Source: AP-15 sp963774345 (GTDB lineage Bacteria > Pseudomonadota > Alphaproteobacteria > ATCC43930 > CGMCC-115725). Taken from it: DNA of 64,000 nucleotides. The position numbers were made by a program, and so were the translations under genes. Positions 17,820 through 26,742 of the stretch are shown piece by piece (position 1 is the stretch's first letter; every line of letters starts with the position of its first letter). Where the stretch lies: contig CAVZFB010000065.1 in assembly GCA_963774345.1 (NCBI GenBank), positions 214,269 to 278,268 of the forward strand, written 5' to 3'. Under the pieces are notes generated by a model that saw only the letters and a list, made by a program, of their open reading frames with translations, was not told the origin of the DNA and made no database searches.

Positions 17820-19655
17820 GTGAGCTCTCTGATGATCGAAGCCGAGGGGCTGACCAAGCGGTACGGTCCCACCGTCGCGCTGGCCGGCATCGACCTGCAG
17901 GTCCCGGCCGGGTCCATCCTCGGCATGCTCGGGCCGAACGGCGCGGGCAAGACCACCGCCCTGCGCATCCTGACCACGCTGTCCCTGCCCGACGACGGCT
18001 GGGCCCGGGTCGCCGGCCACGACGTGGTCCGGGAGGCGGCCGCCGTGCAGCGCAACATCGGCGTGACGGCTCAGGACGCCACCGTCGACGAGGTCCTGAC
18101 CGGCCGCCAGAACCTGGTGATGATCGGGCGGCTGAGCGGCCTGCGCCGCCGCCAGGCCCGGGCGCGGGCGGCCGAGCTCCTCGACCAGTTCGATCTCGCC
18201 GATGCGGCCGACCGGATGCTCAGGGAGTACTCGGGCGGAATGCGCCGGCGCCTCGACCTCGCGGCCGGCCTGGTGACCCGGCCGCCGGTGCTCTTCCTCG
18301 ACGAGCCGACGACCGGGCTCGACCCCGCGAGCAGGCTCCGGATGTGGAACGTGATCCGCGAACTGGTCGCGGGCGGCGTGACCCTGCTGCTGACCACCCA
18401 GTACCTCGACGAGGCGGACGAGCTCGCCGACCGGATCGTGGTCATCGACCACGGTCACGTCATCGCCGAAGGGACGCCCGCCGAGCTCAAGACGCAGACC
18501 GGGGGAGCCCGGCTCGAGGTCACGCTCACCGAAGCCAATCCCGCCGCTTCCGGCGCCCTGGAGCCGTTCGCGTCCGGCCCCGTCCACCTGAGCCAGGACG
18601 GTCGGCGGCTGCGGGCACCGGTACGCAGCGGGGGCGGCCTGGCCAGCACGGTCGTGCGCGCCCTCGACGCCGCCGGGATCACCGTCGACGACGTGGAGGT
18701 CCATCAGCCCTCGCTCGACGACGTGTTCTTCGCGCTCACCGGCCGCCCCGCGGAACTAGCCGAGGACCGCGACGAACCCAGACCTGGAGGTAGCCCGGTC
18801 ATGACGCTCACCACGCTCCCGTCCGCCGCGCCGGTCCTGCGGCCGGCGCCATCGCGCCGCCTCGCGCGGCGGTTCGCCGATGTCATCGTGCTCACCGGCC
18901 GCAACCTCGTGCACATCGCGCGCGAGCCGCTGCAGCTCTCCGATGTCACCATCCAGCCGGTGCTGTTCACGCTGCTGTTCGTCTACGTGTTCGGCTCCGG
19001 GGTCGTCCTGCCCGGCGGCGGCAGCTACACGGACTTCGCCATCGCCGGCCTGCTCGCGCTGAACCTCACCACCTCGGCGATGGGCACCGCGGTCGGGCTG
19101 AGCAGCGACCTCAACAGCGGCGTCATCGACCGCTTCCGGACCCTTCCCATGTGGCGAGCCGCCGTACTCGTCGGGCGATCCCTGGCTGACCTGTCGACGG
19201 CCGCCCTGTGCACTCTCATCGTCGCCCTCACCGGCCTCGTCATCGGCTGGCGGCCCGACGCCAGCATCCCGGCGGTCATCGGCGGGTTCGCCCTCTTCCT
19301 GCTCTTCGCCTATGCCCTGTCCTGGGGCTGCGGCTGCCTCGGCATCGTGAGCAAGGGCCCCGAGTCGGCGCAGGGGGTCGGCCTCGTCATCCTCTTCCCC
19401 CTGGCCATCGTCTCCAACGGACTGGTCCCCACCCAGCGCATGCCCGCCGTACTGAGGGTCATCGCCGACTGGAACCCGGTCAGCGCCGTCACCGCCGCCG
19501 CCCGCCACCTGTGGGGCAACCCCAATCCCTCCGCGACCATCCAGGCCTGGCCCATGCAGCACCCGGTAGCCGCCTCGCTGCTGTGGTCCGTCGCGCTCCT
19601 GGTGATCTTCGCCCCGCTCGCCACCCTCCTCTACCGCCGCCGCACCACCGGCTGA
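17820..19655 (+). CDS. ABC exporter: ATPase (DrrA-like) fused in frame to permease (DrrB-like)
   Basis: 611 residues. ATPase part 1-325: Walker A 'GPNGAGKTTALRIL', signature 'YSGGMRRRLDLAA', Walker B 'VLFLDEPTTGLDP', C-terminal DrrA tail 'QPSLDDVFFALTGRP'. Permease part from about 328: six hydrophobic segments, ABC-2 membrane fold ('LNSGVIDRFRTLPMWRAAVLVGR'). These are normally two genes. Here the ATPase has no stop, and an internal GGAGG (18786-18790) precedes ATG 18801, so the permease may also start separately. Likely drug or lipid export, repressed by the divergent TetR. Confidence 0.9.
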   Translation: MSSLMIEAEGLTKRYGPTVALAGIDLQVPAGSILGMLGPNGAGKTTALRILTTLSLPDDGWARVAGHDVVREAAAVQRNIGVTAQDATVDEVLTGRQNLVMIGRLSGLRRRQARARAAELLDQFDLADAADRMLREYSGGMRRRLDLAAGLVTRPPVLFLDEPTTGLDPASRLRMWNVIRELVAGGVTLLLTTQYLDEADELADRIVVIDHGHVIAEGTPAELKTQTGGARLEVTLTEANPAASGALEPFASGPVHLSQDGRRLRAPVRSGGGLASTVVRALDAAGITVDDVEVHQPSLDDVFFALTGRPAELAEDRDEPRPGGSPVMTLTTLPSAAPVLRPAPSRRLARRFADVIVLTGRNLVHIAREPLQLSDVTIQPVLFTLLFVYVFGSGVVLPGGGSYTDFAIAGLLALNLTTSAMGTAVGLSSDLNSGVIDRFRTLPMWRAAVLVGRSLADLSTAALCTLIVALTGLVIGWRPDASIPAVIGGFALFLLFAYALSWGCGCLGIVSKGPESAQGVGLVILFPLAIVSNGLVPTQRMPAVLRVIADWNPVSAVTAAARHLWGNPNPSATIQAWPMQHPVAASLLWSVALLVIFAPLATLLYRRRTTG

Positions 19656-19662
19656 TACTGAT

Positions 19663-20392
19663 GTGGTGAGCGCCGAGCAGCTGAGCCGGGACGAGGTCGT
19701 CGCGTTCCTCTGCGGACAGCCGGGCACCCCTGAGGACCTGGAGGCGCTTTCTGGCGGGGCGTGGTCATCGGCGTGGGCCTACCGAGCGGGCGACGAAGAG
19801 CTGGTGGTCCGCTTCGGGCCGCAGGTGTCCTGGTACGAGGCCGACCGGATGGCTATGGCCTTCGCCGGCCCGGACCTGCCCGTGCCGGAGGTCAGGGAGG
19901 TGGGCTCCACCCCGTCCGGACGGGCCTATGCCATCTCGGCGCGTCACCACGGGCGGTTCCTGGAGGACACCCCGGTGGAGCAGGCCGGCGCCATCGCTCC
20001 TACCCTTACCCGCCTGCTCGTCGCCCTCTACCGCGTGCCGGCCGGGCCGGATACCCCGGTGGTCTGGCACCACGGGGCCTCGACCGCCGCGAGCTGGCGG
20101 AAGTTCCTCCTGGATGGCCTGGTCGACGACCCCGGGAAACTGGTCCACGGCTGGAGCGCCGCCCTGGCGGCCGACCCGGAACTGGCCGCCCTTTCGGCGG
20201 CGGTCACCGAACGGGTGCGGACCCTGATCGATGCCCGTCCGGAGCGCCGGGACCTGCGACGCCGCGGCCCGCCACCACTGCTACGAGCTGCACATCGGCT
20301 TCACCCATCTGGGATGGAACATATGGACCGGGAACCAGGCTGATCTCGCCGCTACGGCCCGGCGTCTAGCCGAGGTCCTCGAGCGCGGCCTC
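19663..20392 (+). pseudogene. Aminoglycoside phosphotransferase-family protein with internal deletion
   Basis: The N-terminal lobe is normal ('EALSGGAWSSAWAYRAGDEELVVRFG'). After 'ARPERRDL' the frame breaks, and the C-terminal piece 'ARHHCYELHIGFTHLGWNIW' and 'LAATARRLAEVLERGL' follows at once in another frame. The segment that should carry the catalytic HGDxxxxN and metal-binding Asp is missing (roughly 55-60 residues by family length). The join is at about 20260. No kinase activity is expected. GTG/ATG start near 19663 after the exporter stop. Confidence 0.75.
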
Positions 20393-20407
20393 CGCTGCGC
20401 GGTGCCT

Positions 20408-20535
20408 TCAGCGGATGAAGCCGCTCTCGTAGGCAGTGATGACGGCCTGGACGCGGTCCCGGGCGCCGAGCTTGGCCAGCACGTTGCGTACGTGGGTCTT
20501 GACGGTCTCCACGCCGAGGAACAGCTCGGCGGCGA
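20408..20535 (-). pseudogene. LuxR-family output-domain fragment
   Basis: Minus strand reads 'VAAELFLGVETVKTHVRNVL' then 'AKLGARDRVQAVITAYESGF' and a stop at 20408-20410: the last two-thirds of a LuxR/NarL HTH. The upstream side joins directly to an amidohydrolase scrap. Confidence 0.7.
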
Positions 20536-20581
20536 CCCTGAGCAGCGCCAGCGGCCCCTCGACCTCGGCCTGCAGCCGCAA
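20536..20581 (-). pseudogene. Amidohydrolase scrap
   Basis: 46 bases matching 15960-16010 of the amidohydrolase ('LQAEVEGPLALLR') with a few changes. Too short to be a gene; it marks the same donor segment found again at 22256-22498. Confidence 0.6.
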
Positions 20582-20638
20582 CTAGAGCGGGCTCACCGGC
20601 GGGGGTGACCTGTAAGCGGTAGGTATCGCGTTTCCGCG

Positions 20639-20668
20639 GACGTCTTGTGAAAGCGCGCACAAGACGTC
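20639..20668. repeat. Hairpin repeat, copy 1
   Basis: GACGTCTTGTG and CACAAGACGTC form a perfect 11-bp stem with the 8-base loop AAAGCGCG. A related hairpin with core TTGTGAAAGCG...CACAAGACGT occurs at 36069-36110. It lies 130 bases downstream of the esterase stop. Confidence 0.6.
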
Positions 20669-20797
20669 CAGTGCGCCGGTCCGGGTGGCCGACCAGCTGA
20701 TGAATCAGCTCGCGGTCCCCGGCCCAGGGTGACCTGGTTGGCCAGTTCACCAGGGACGTGCCGCAGCCAGCCCGGCCCCGGCGGCGCGCCACCGCGG

Positions 20798-21727
20798 TCA
20801 CTTCTTCCGGGCAATCCCGGCACCGGGCAGGGCCGTGGTCCACGCCGTCAACCGGTCCAGGAACATGATCGCGACCTGCGGTGGTGCCTCTGGCAGCGCC
20901 GACAGGTGGAAGGCGTGCACCATGTCCTGGTAGATGTCCAGCGTGACGAGCGTTCCGGCGGCGGACGCCGCGTCGGCGAAGCGGCGAGCGTCGTCCAGCA
21001 GCGCCTCGTCACCGCCGGCCACGATGAGCAGGGGCGGCAGGTCCGCCAGGTCCCCGTGCAGGGGTGACTGCGGGGCCCGGTCCGGGGCTGCGCCGTCGAG
21101 ATACTGGGCGGTGATGTGCTCCAGCACGGGCCGCGCGAGCATGTCCTCACCGGCGGGGGAGTCGATCGACGGGCTGCTCAGCGTCAGGTCGGTAATCGGG
21201 GACACCGCGACCACGCCCCCGGGCCGGGGCATGTCCTGGCTCCGCATCACATGCAGCGCCGACAGCACCAGCGTCGCCCCCGCCGACTCGCCGAACAACA
21301 CGGCACGGGACGCGGGAACACCGCGATCGAGCAGGCTCTGGTAGGCCGTCACCAGGTCGTCGAGCGCGGCCGGAAATGGGTGCGCGGGAGCCAGGCGGTA
21401 GTCGAGCGCCCAGGCGGCTCGCCCCGTGGCCGCCGACAGGCGGTAGGCCATGACCTGTTCGAACCCCGGGTTGCGCTGCTCGAACCCGCCACCGTGCGCA
21501 TACAGCGTCACGCCCGCGTCGACCGCCGGGCGTTCGGTCGCGTTCACCCACTGGCCGGGCACGCTGTCGGCCCGGGGAAGGGGCGGAGTCAGATCGGCGT
21601 CGGCGGGCAGTGGCGGCGGGCCGGCCGTCATGGCCGCGATCACGGCGCGGACAGCGGACATGTCGCCGGGCCCGATGATCCGGTTGACGGTCAGCCGGTC
21701 CCGGTCAGAGGGTGGCAGAACGCTCAT
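20798..21727 (-). CDS. Alpha/beta hydrolase, hormone-sensitive-lipase type
   Basis: 309 residues. 'LYAHGGGFEQRNPGFEQV' is the HGGG oxyanion motif, 'AVLFGESAGATLVLSAL' holds the nucleophile Ser in GESAG, 'LIVAGGDEALLDDA' the acid, and 'DMVHAFHLSALPEAP' the catalytic His. HSL-type enzymes hydrolyse short acyl esters. Cytoplasmic; no signal peptide. It is intact, which is unusual in this fragment-rich stretch. Upstream 21728-21948 holds no gene that can be supported. Confidence 0.9.
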   Translation of the reverse strand: MSVLPPSDRDRLTVNRIIGPGDMSAVRAVIAAMTAGPPPLPADADLTPPLPRADSVPGQWVNATERPAVDAGVTLYAHGGGFEQRNPGFEQVMAYRLSAATGRAAWALDYRLAPAHPFPAALDDLVTAYQSLLDRGVPASRAVLFGESAGATLVLSALHVMRSQDMPRPGGVVAVSPITDLTLSSPSIDSPAGEDMLARPVLEHITAQYLDGAAPDRAPQSPLHGDLADLPPLLIVAGGDEALLDDARRFADAASAAGTLVTLDIYQDMVHAFHLSALPEAPPQVAIMFLDRLTAWTTALPGAGIARKK

Positions 21728-21948
21728 AACCGGAGCGAGTCTAGGCGACCGGCCCGCGCGGGAGAACGTGCGGGTCGAGGGTGGCCGTCGAGTCGAGGGC
21801 CGAACGGATCCTGGTGAACAGCGTGCCCGGAAGCGTCATCAGCCGCGCAAACGCGCCAGGTCATCGAGGTTCTCGAGCGCGGCCCGCTGCCCTTGACCGG
21901 CGATTGAAGGCAGCGGACATAACCCGCGGCCCGGGATCTGAGCCCACC

Positions 21949-22247
21949 TCAGGGTGCAGAGCACCGGGCTACGACCTCGTAGTGCGCCCAGATGGTGCCG
22001 TCCGCGCCGACCTGGACATCTATGACCCGCAGCTGTTGGGGGAACGAGCCGGTTCCGAGCGGCGGGCCATCCATGACCGATGACGTGCCGAGCCCGCCGA
22101 TCAGCGCGGGGACCGTGATGATGTGGAGTTCATCGACCAGGCCGGCTCGCAAAAGGGCGCCGTTGAGCCCGCCTCCGGCCTGCGATACCAGGCACCTGGC
22201 GCCGAGCTGCGTGCGGATCTTCGCCAGCGCGGCACTCAGATCCACCT
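21949..22247 (-). pseudogene. Dihydrofolate-reductase-like (RibD C-terminal) fragment
   Basis: 'ALAKIRTQLGARCLVSQAGG', 'LNGALLRAGLVDELHIITVP' and 'ALIGGLGTSSVMDG' are the C-terminal half of the RibD_C/DHFR-like fold. The N-terminal half is absent; at 22248-22256 the sequence switches to amidohydrolase. Confidence 0.75.
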
Positions 22248-22255
22248 GGCGTGTC

Positions 22256-22498
22256 CCGGGTCGCCCCACAGCACGGACGGGTCCTCCAGCGGATCGGCGT
22301 CCAGGACGAGCAGGTCGGCGACCGCGCCCGGACCGATCCGGCCCAGATCGTCACGTCCGAGCAGCTCCGCGTTGACCGAGGTGGCGGCCCTGAGCACAGC
22401 CAGAGGTCCCTCAACCTCGGCCTGCAGCCGCAGCCCGTGGAGCTGCTCGCCGTCCAGCGCGCCCATCAGGTCGGTCCCGAACCCGATCCGGACCCCCG
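22256..22498 (-). pseudogene. Amidohydrolase 3' fragment (duplicate of 15840-16070)
   Basis: Reads 'VRIGFGTDLMGALDGEQLHG', 'LQAEVEGPLAVLRAATSVNA' and 'GRIGPGAVADLLVLDADPL', nearly identical to residues ~310-390 of the intact amidohydrolase. Both ends are abrupt joins: DHFR-like on one side, methyltransferase on the other. Confidence 0.8.
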
Positions 22499-22619
22499 GC
22501 CCGAGCAGCACGACGGCGTCCACCGCAGCGCCGGGCAGGTCGAGGTTCCGCACGTCGCCGACCGCGGTGCGGATCCCCGTCACCCCGGTCGTGTCCGTCC
22601 TGAGCTGCTCGACGTGCGC
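22499..22619 (-). pseudogene. Methyltransferase fragment
   Basis: 'AHVEQLRTDTTGVTGIRTAV' and 'GDVRNLDLPGAAVDAVVLLG' match the middle of a SAM methyltransferase (motifs II-post I). It is fused in frame to the amidohydrolase fragment. It could be the same family as the motif-I piece at 9256-9378. Confidence 0.6.
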
Positions 22620-24014
22620 CTAGCAACCAGCCGCGGATCGGTCAATGCTCCCACCAAGGCCTTGGCCTGCTTGCGGACGGCGCACCGGGCGTGGGGTGCC
22701 CGGTGGGCGTCGGGAGCGGATGTCCGGCTGGTGTTCCGGTGGGCTGGCGGTCCGGCCTCGGGTGCGCCCCGAAGGCCGACCAGCCCTCGGGAACTTGTAG
22801 GTCGCCGCGGGATCCGACCTTCGCGTAGCCGAGGAACAGGATGCCGCTGACCAGGACGACCAGGATCCACAGCGGGTGGCCGTTCACCCGGCCCCAGTCG
22901 TTCAGCCCATGCAGGACGGCGGCGGCGACCAGGCCGATCCAGGCGACCAGGTACCACTTGTAACGTCCGGTCACCGCCAGCCCGATAAAATAGCCGGTCA
23001 GCCCGGACCAGCAGGCATGGATGACCGGGTCGGTGACGAACCGCCAGAACGAAGTCGAGTATGAAGTACAGCACCGGGCCAATCAGCACCTCGAATACCG
23101 AGGTCGATGCGGAGTGCCCGGTGTTGAGCAGCTGCTCGATCGCGGGAATAGCCGATTGCACGGTCTGAAAGAACTGAGCGATTCCGTTGACGGTGAAGTA
23201 GTGCACGACCTCGCTTGCGCCGAAGACCAGCCCGCTGACCGCGCCGAGGAACAGGTAGTCCCGGGGCATGAGGCCGTGTCGACGTCGGTAGATCAGCGCG
23301 ACCACCAGCACGGGCACGGCCTTGGCGAGTTCCTCCGGTATGCCGATAGTGAAGATGCTCTGGCCCAGGGCCACGCTGCTGCTATGCAGCGCGGTCTCCA
23401 GCATGATCGCCAGCGGCACCTGCGTCACCAGCGCTATCGCCGTTACCACGACAAGCATCGTCCTGGTCACGTGTTCCGGCCTGATGATGACGCCGAGCAG
23501 CAGCAGCCAGGCCACTGCGAAGTAGACGGCGAATATCCAGGCAACGTGGTCGAACGTGCTGGCACTCGGGCTCCCACCCAAGATGACCAGCGCGATCGAC
23601 GGAACGCAGATCAGCGCCAGGAACAGCAGCACGGGCCAGCTGCGGAGCGAGTGGTGCCTGACCCAGTCGCCTAGCGGGAGCAGGTCGTTGACCTGCCCGG
23701 TGCGTCGTGGCTGAGTCGGCGGGATCGGCGCCTGAGCGGGCATCATCGTGTCATCTCCTCAGCGCTCTGATGTCTTCCACCATGACACGTCCATCTCTAG
23801 GAGTCGCACCCGGAAGCGGGTTGAGGAAAAGAAGCTGTCCGTCGTCACCGCCCCAGGCCGTTGACAGCCGTAACACCCCACCCGTCCGAGACAACTGAAA
23901 CCCTTTAGTACCGAACGGACCTCGGTGCACCTTCCCACCCCCAGCAGGTCGCTCGTGTCGATGGCAACCGAACGTGGAGGTCTCGTGGGCCGCGCCAGTA
24001 ACCGCAAGAAGGCG
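22619..24014. repeat. PrsW duplication block, copy 2
   Basis: Matches 10390-11650, including the first codons of the IS30 transposase ('GRASNRKKA' at about 23985-24013). An extra ~125 bases (23846-23970) lie between the protease upstream region and the IS30 start. After RKKA the IS30 sequence stops. Confidence 0.8.
22642..23746 (-). pseudogene. PrsW-family protease, copy 2, frameshifted
   Basis: Near-identical to 10414-11517. One extra A in 'CCAGAACGAAG' at about 23046-23048 (copy 1 has CCAGACGAAG) shifts the frame after 'FILDFV'. The remaining motifs 'HACWSGLTGYFIG' and 'LHGLNDW' are in the other frame. The N-terminal two-thirds, with the Glu-Glu motif, stays intact. An indel in an A-run may be a sequence error. 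Confidence 0.85.
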
Positions 24015-24487
24015 ACCAACGCCCTGATTCGCGCGGTGGGTTATGACGGCATCGGACTCGATCATCCGCCGGTGAGCACGCTGCTCGAGGTGCTCACTCC
24101 CGTCGCCGAGGCCGAGCTGGCGTACGGCGAGGCCGCCGATTCCGCGAGGTCTGCAGGCAAACTGAACTGGGACAAAGACGTGCCGAAGTTCCCGAACAGG
24201 ACGGACCGATGTTCCTGCTCGGCACGTGCGCGCTGATGGACGCGGTGTCGGCGGCGGGTAGGGGACGACTCGCTCACCGAGATTCTCGCCGTGTTGCTGC
24301 CCGTGCTGGACGACGCCGTCCCGGCCTGGACGGTCATGTTGCCGCCGACGCGCTCATCGGCGCCTTCGCTCGGCATCACCGCTGCGAACAGCCAATTGAC
24401 GCCGAACTGCTGGAGCGGATCGGGCGCGTCGAAGGCGACGCGCTGGTGAACCTCGTCCGGGTCGGCGCCGTGCCGTATGCAGACGTC
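23970..24487 (+). other. IS30 start remnant and unidentified degraded coding sequence
   Basis: GTG ~23985 begins 'GRASNRKKA', as in the IS30 gene, then becomes unrelated: 'TNALIRAVGYDGIGLDHPPV', 'STLLEVLTPVAEAELAYGEA'. A different frame from 24209 leads into the repeated tail at 24488. No family recognised; frames change more than once. Confidence 0.4.
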
Positions 24488-24571
24488 CTTCCGGTGGGAC
24501 TGATGCTGCTTTCCGCGTTCGCTCACCTCTGCCGCAGCGACTCAGCGTCGCTCCTCCAGCGGACCGCCTGA
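24488..24571 (+). repeat. Copy 3 of the repeated 3' gene tail
   Basis: 'LPVGLMLLSAFAHLCRSDSA' then SLLQRTA-stop. It is the best preserved of the three copies. It is in frame with an ORF from 24209 whose upstream part I do not recognise. Confidence 0.55.
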
Positions 24572-24572
24572 C

Positions 24573-24695
24573 GCCGACTTCGTCGGCCTCGGCCGCGCGC
24601 TCGCCAACCTCTACACGGTGGTGACCTACGATCCGCGCGGCATCGGTCACAGCGGCGTCGTCGGCTTCGCCCTGACCACCGCCCACCCCGCCTAA
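24573..24695 (+). pseudogene. Alpha/beta hydrolase N-terminal fragment
   Basis: 'ADFVGLGRALANLYTVVTYD' then 'PRGIGHS' matches the first strands of an alpha/beta hydrolase ('YTVVTYDPRGIGRS'). It runs after 'GHSGV' into an unrelated tail ending 'VGFALTTAHPA' and a stop. Confidence 0.6.
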
Positions 24696-25394
24696 CGAGC
24701 CCCAGGCTCCGTGCGCGGTGGCAACCGCGATCCCGGTGGCCAAGATCAGGACGCGTAGATCGCTGCGCCGTGGCCGCGTGGCGGCCGAGTCGGCCAGATC
24801 CACGGCGGGGCCAGGTACTGAGTATCTATCCGGCCACGACCAGTTAGGCAATCGTGTCCGGCGCGGCGCTCCTGCTCGAGTCGAGCTTGAAGTAGCCCCT
24901 ATAGCGACCGCGGCGTCCGCAAGATCCTCACCTGCTACACCCCAGGCAGCAGGCATTACCTTCCCGCCTGAGTCTCCCGGTCATGCTCGTTTGTGGCCGA
25001 CGCCGCCAGGGCTGGATCAAGCCGAAGCAGCGGCCGCCGCCGCCCAGAAAGCTCACCCGGGCGCGGAAGGCCCGCGACGAGGCCAGCAACCTGGTGGCGG
25101 CCGCCGACGCCACCGTGACGTTCACCCGCCGGGACCTCGACGAAGTGGCGGCGTGGCTCGCCGCGGCTCCCCGCAGAAGCCGAGGTTGTCAGCACACTCG
25201 AAGCGATCGTCAAGGTCGGCGGAAACCTTGAGCCTCGCCCGCGAAGCCGTCAAGACCCAGCACCGAGACCTGGCGACGGCGAAGAGGGACCGCTACCTGA
25301 TGACGAACACCAGTCGGCGCCCAGGATGAAGACACGATTTGTGATTAATGCGAATGTCCTGTAAATAGCTATAAAACGTAAGTATGATCGAGAT
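24696..25394. other. Region without a recognisable gene; left flank of the TnpB element
   Basis: Frames are open (for example 24983-25231, with 'RKLTRARKARDEASNLVAAA') but match nothing I recognise. From 25327 the DNA turns AT-rich ('TTTGTGATTAATGCGAATG'), likely the left end of the TnpB element that starts at 25395. Confidence 0.4.
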
Positions 25395-26603
25395 ATGCAG
25401 CTCCGCTATAACTACCGCCTCTATCCGTCGTCGGGCCAGCGGCAGGCGCTGGCGCGGGCGTTCGGGTGCGCGCGGGTGGTGTACAACGACGGGCTGCGCG
25501 CCCGGCAGGAGGCGCATGCCGCCGGGCTGCCATACATCACCGACAAGGAGTTGTCGGCGCAGCTGACTGCAGCGAAGGCGACCCCAGAGCGGGCATGGCT
25601 GGGCGAGGTGTCCGCGGTGGTGCTCCAGCAGGCCCTCGCGGACCTGAACGTCGCGTACAGGAACCTCTTCGCCTCCCTCAAAGGAGAGCGGAAGGGGCCG
25701 AAGATGGCCCCGCCAAGGTTCCGCTCCCGCAAGGATCATCGCCAGGCTGTGAGGTTCACCGCCAACGCCCGGTTCAAGGTGCTATCGGGCGGCAAGCTGC
25801 GCTTGCCGAAGATCGGCGATGTGTCCGTGCGCTGGTCGCGTGACCTGCCGTCCGCGCCGTCCAGCGTGACCGTCATCAAGGACTCGGCCGGCCGTTATTT
25901 CGCGTCATTCGTGATCGAGATCGAGCCGGGCATCCCGCCTGAGGCCGGACCGGCGGTTGGCATCGACCTCGGCCTTACCTCGTTCGCGGTGCTGTCGGAC
26001 GGCCGGAAGATCACCGCACCGCGGTTTCTCCGCCGGGCGGAGAAGAACCTCAGGCGCAGGCAGCGTGACCTGTCTCGCAAACAGGACGGCAGCAGAAACC
26101 GGGACAAGGCCAGGGTCACGGTTGCTCGCGCCCACGCCCGGGTGGCCGACGCGCGGCGCGAGTTCCACCACCGGCTCTCCACGGCGCTGATCCGCGAGAC
26201 CCAAGCGGTCGCCGTGGAAGACTTGGCGGTGAAGGGACTCGCCCGCACCCGCCTGGCCAAGTCGGTGCATGACGCCGGGTGGTCGGCGTTCGTGCACATG
26301 CTGGAGTACAAGGCCCGGCTATACGGCCGGACCTTCCATAAGATCGGCCGGTTCGAGCCCACCAGCCAGGTGTGCTCGGCCTGCGGCGCGAAGGACGGTC
26401 CCAAGCCGCTGCACGTGCGCACCTGGCAGTGCCCGGGGTGCCGGGCATGGCTGGACCGGGACGTGAACGCGGCAGTCAACGTCGCGAAGGCCGCCGGGCT
26501 GGCGGTGACAGCCTGTGGAGCGCAGGTAAGACCAGGACCGGCGGTCCTGGCGCAGCACGGTGAAGCAGGAACCCTCCCGAAGTCGCGCCGGGAAGCGGCG
26601 TGA
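25395..26603 (+). CDS. tnpB: TnpB, RNA-guided nuclease of the IS200/IS605 superfamily (solo, no TnpA)
   Basis: 402 residues, a normal TnpB length. N-terminal 'MQLRYNYRLYPSSGQRQALA' and 'VYNDGL' match the family. RuvC-like residues: Asp in 'VGIDLGLTSFAVLSDG', Glu in 'QAVAVEDLAVKGLARTRLAK', Asp in 'WLDRDVNAAVNV'. Zinc ribbon: 'CSACGAKDG' and 'CPGCRAW'. All look intact. TnpB uses an omega-RNA from the element's right end to cut DNA beside a short motif, promoting element retention. No TnpA transposase is adjacent, so this copy needs one in trans or is immobile. Confidence 0.93.
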   Translation: MQLRYNYRLYPSSGQRQALARAFGCARVVYNDGLRARQEAHAAGLPYITDKELSAQLTAAKATPERAWLGEVSAVVLQQALADLNVAYRNLFASLKGERKGPKMAPPRFRSRKDHRQAVRFTANARFKVLSGGKLRLPKIGDVSVRWSRDLPSAPSSVTVIKDSAGRYFASFVIEIEPGIPPEAGPAVGIDLGLTSFAVLSDGRKITAPRFLRRAEKNLRRRQRDLSRKQDGSRNRDKARVTVARAHARVADARREFHHRLSTALIRETQAVAVEDLAVKGLARTRLAKSVHDAGWSAFVHMLEYKARLYGRTFHKIGRFEPTSQVCSACGAKDGPKPLHVRTWQCPGCRAWLDRDVNAAVNVAKAAGLAVTACGAQVRPGPAVLAQHGEAGTLPKSRREAA

Positions 26604-26650
26604 TAGGCGGGAATCTCCGGCCTTCAGCTTCAGGGTGGAGTGGAAGTCAA
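26500..26650 (+). ncRNA. Predicted omega-RNA (reRNA) scaffold at the TnpB right end
   Basis: By family rule, the guide scaffold overlaps the tnpB 3' end and ends at the element's right boundary. After the stop, 'GGCGGGAATCTCCGGCCTTC' and 'GGAGTGGAAGTCAA' (to 26650) resemble the right-end hairpin and terminus of actinobacterial elements. The guide would then start at about 26651. Boundaries are inferred, not proven. Confidence 0.4.
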
Positions 26651-26666
26651 ATCAAGACCCACCACG

Positions 26667-26702
26667 CCTCCTCCTCCTCCTCCTCCTCCTCCTCCTCCTC
26701 CT
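26667..26702. repeat. (CCT)12 microsatellite
   Basis: Twelve perfect CCT units directly after the TnpB right end and before the NurA fragment. In the open frame they would encode a proline run. Confidence 0.9.
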
Positions 26703-26742
26703 ACCTGCCTGCCTTCGGAGCAGGCGGCCGTCGTCTCTGCGC

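Noticed and set aside
26667..26702. Possible CRISPR or tandem-gene repeat
   Set aside because: It is a plain trinucleotide run with no spacers.
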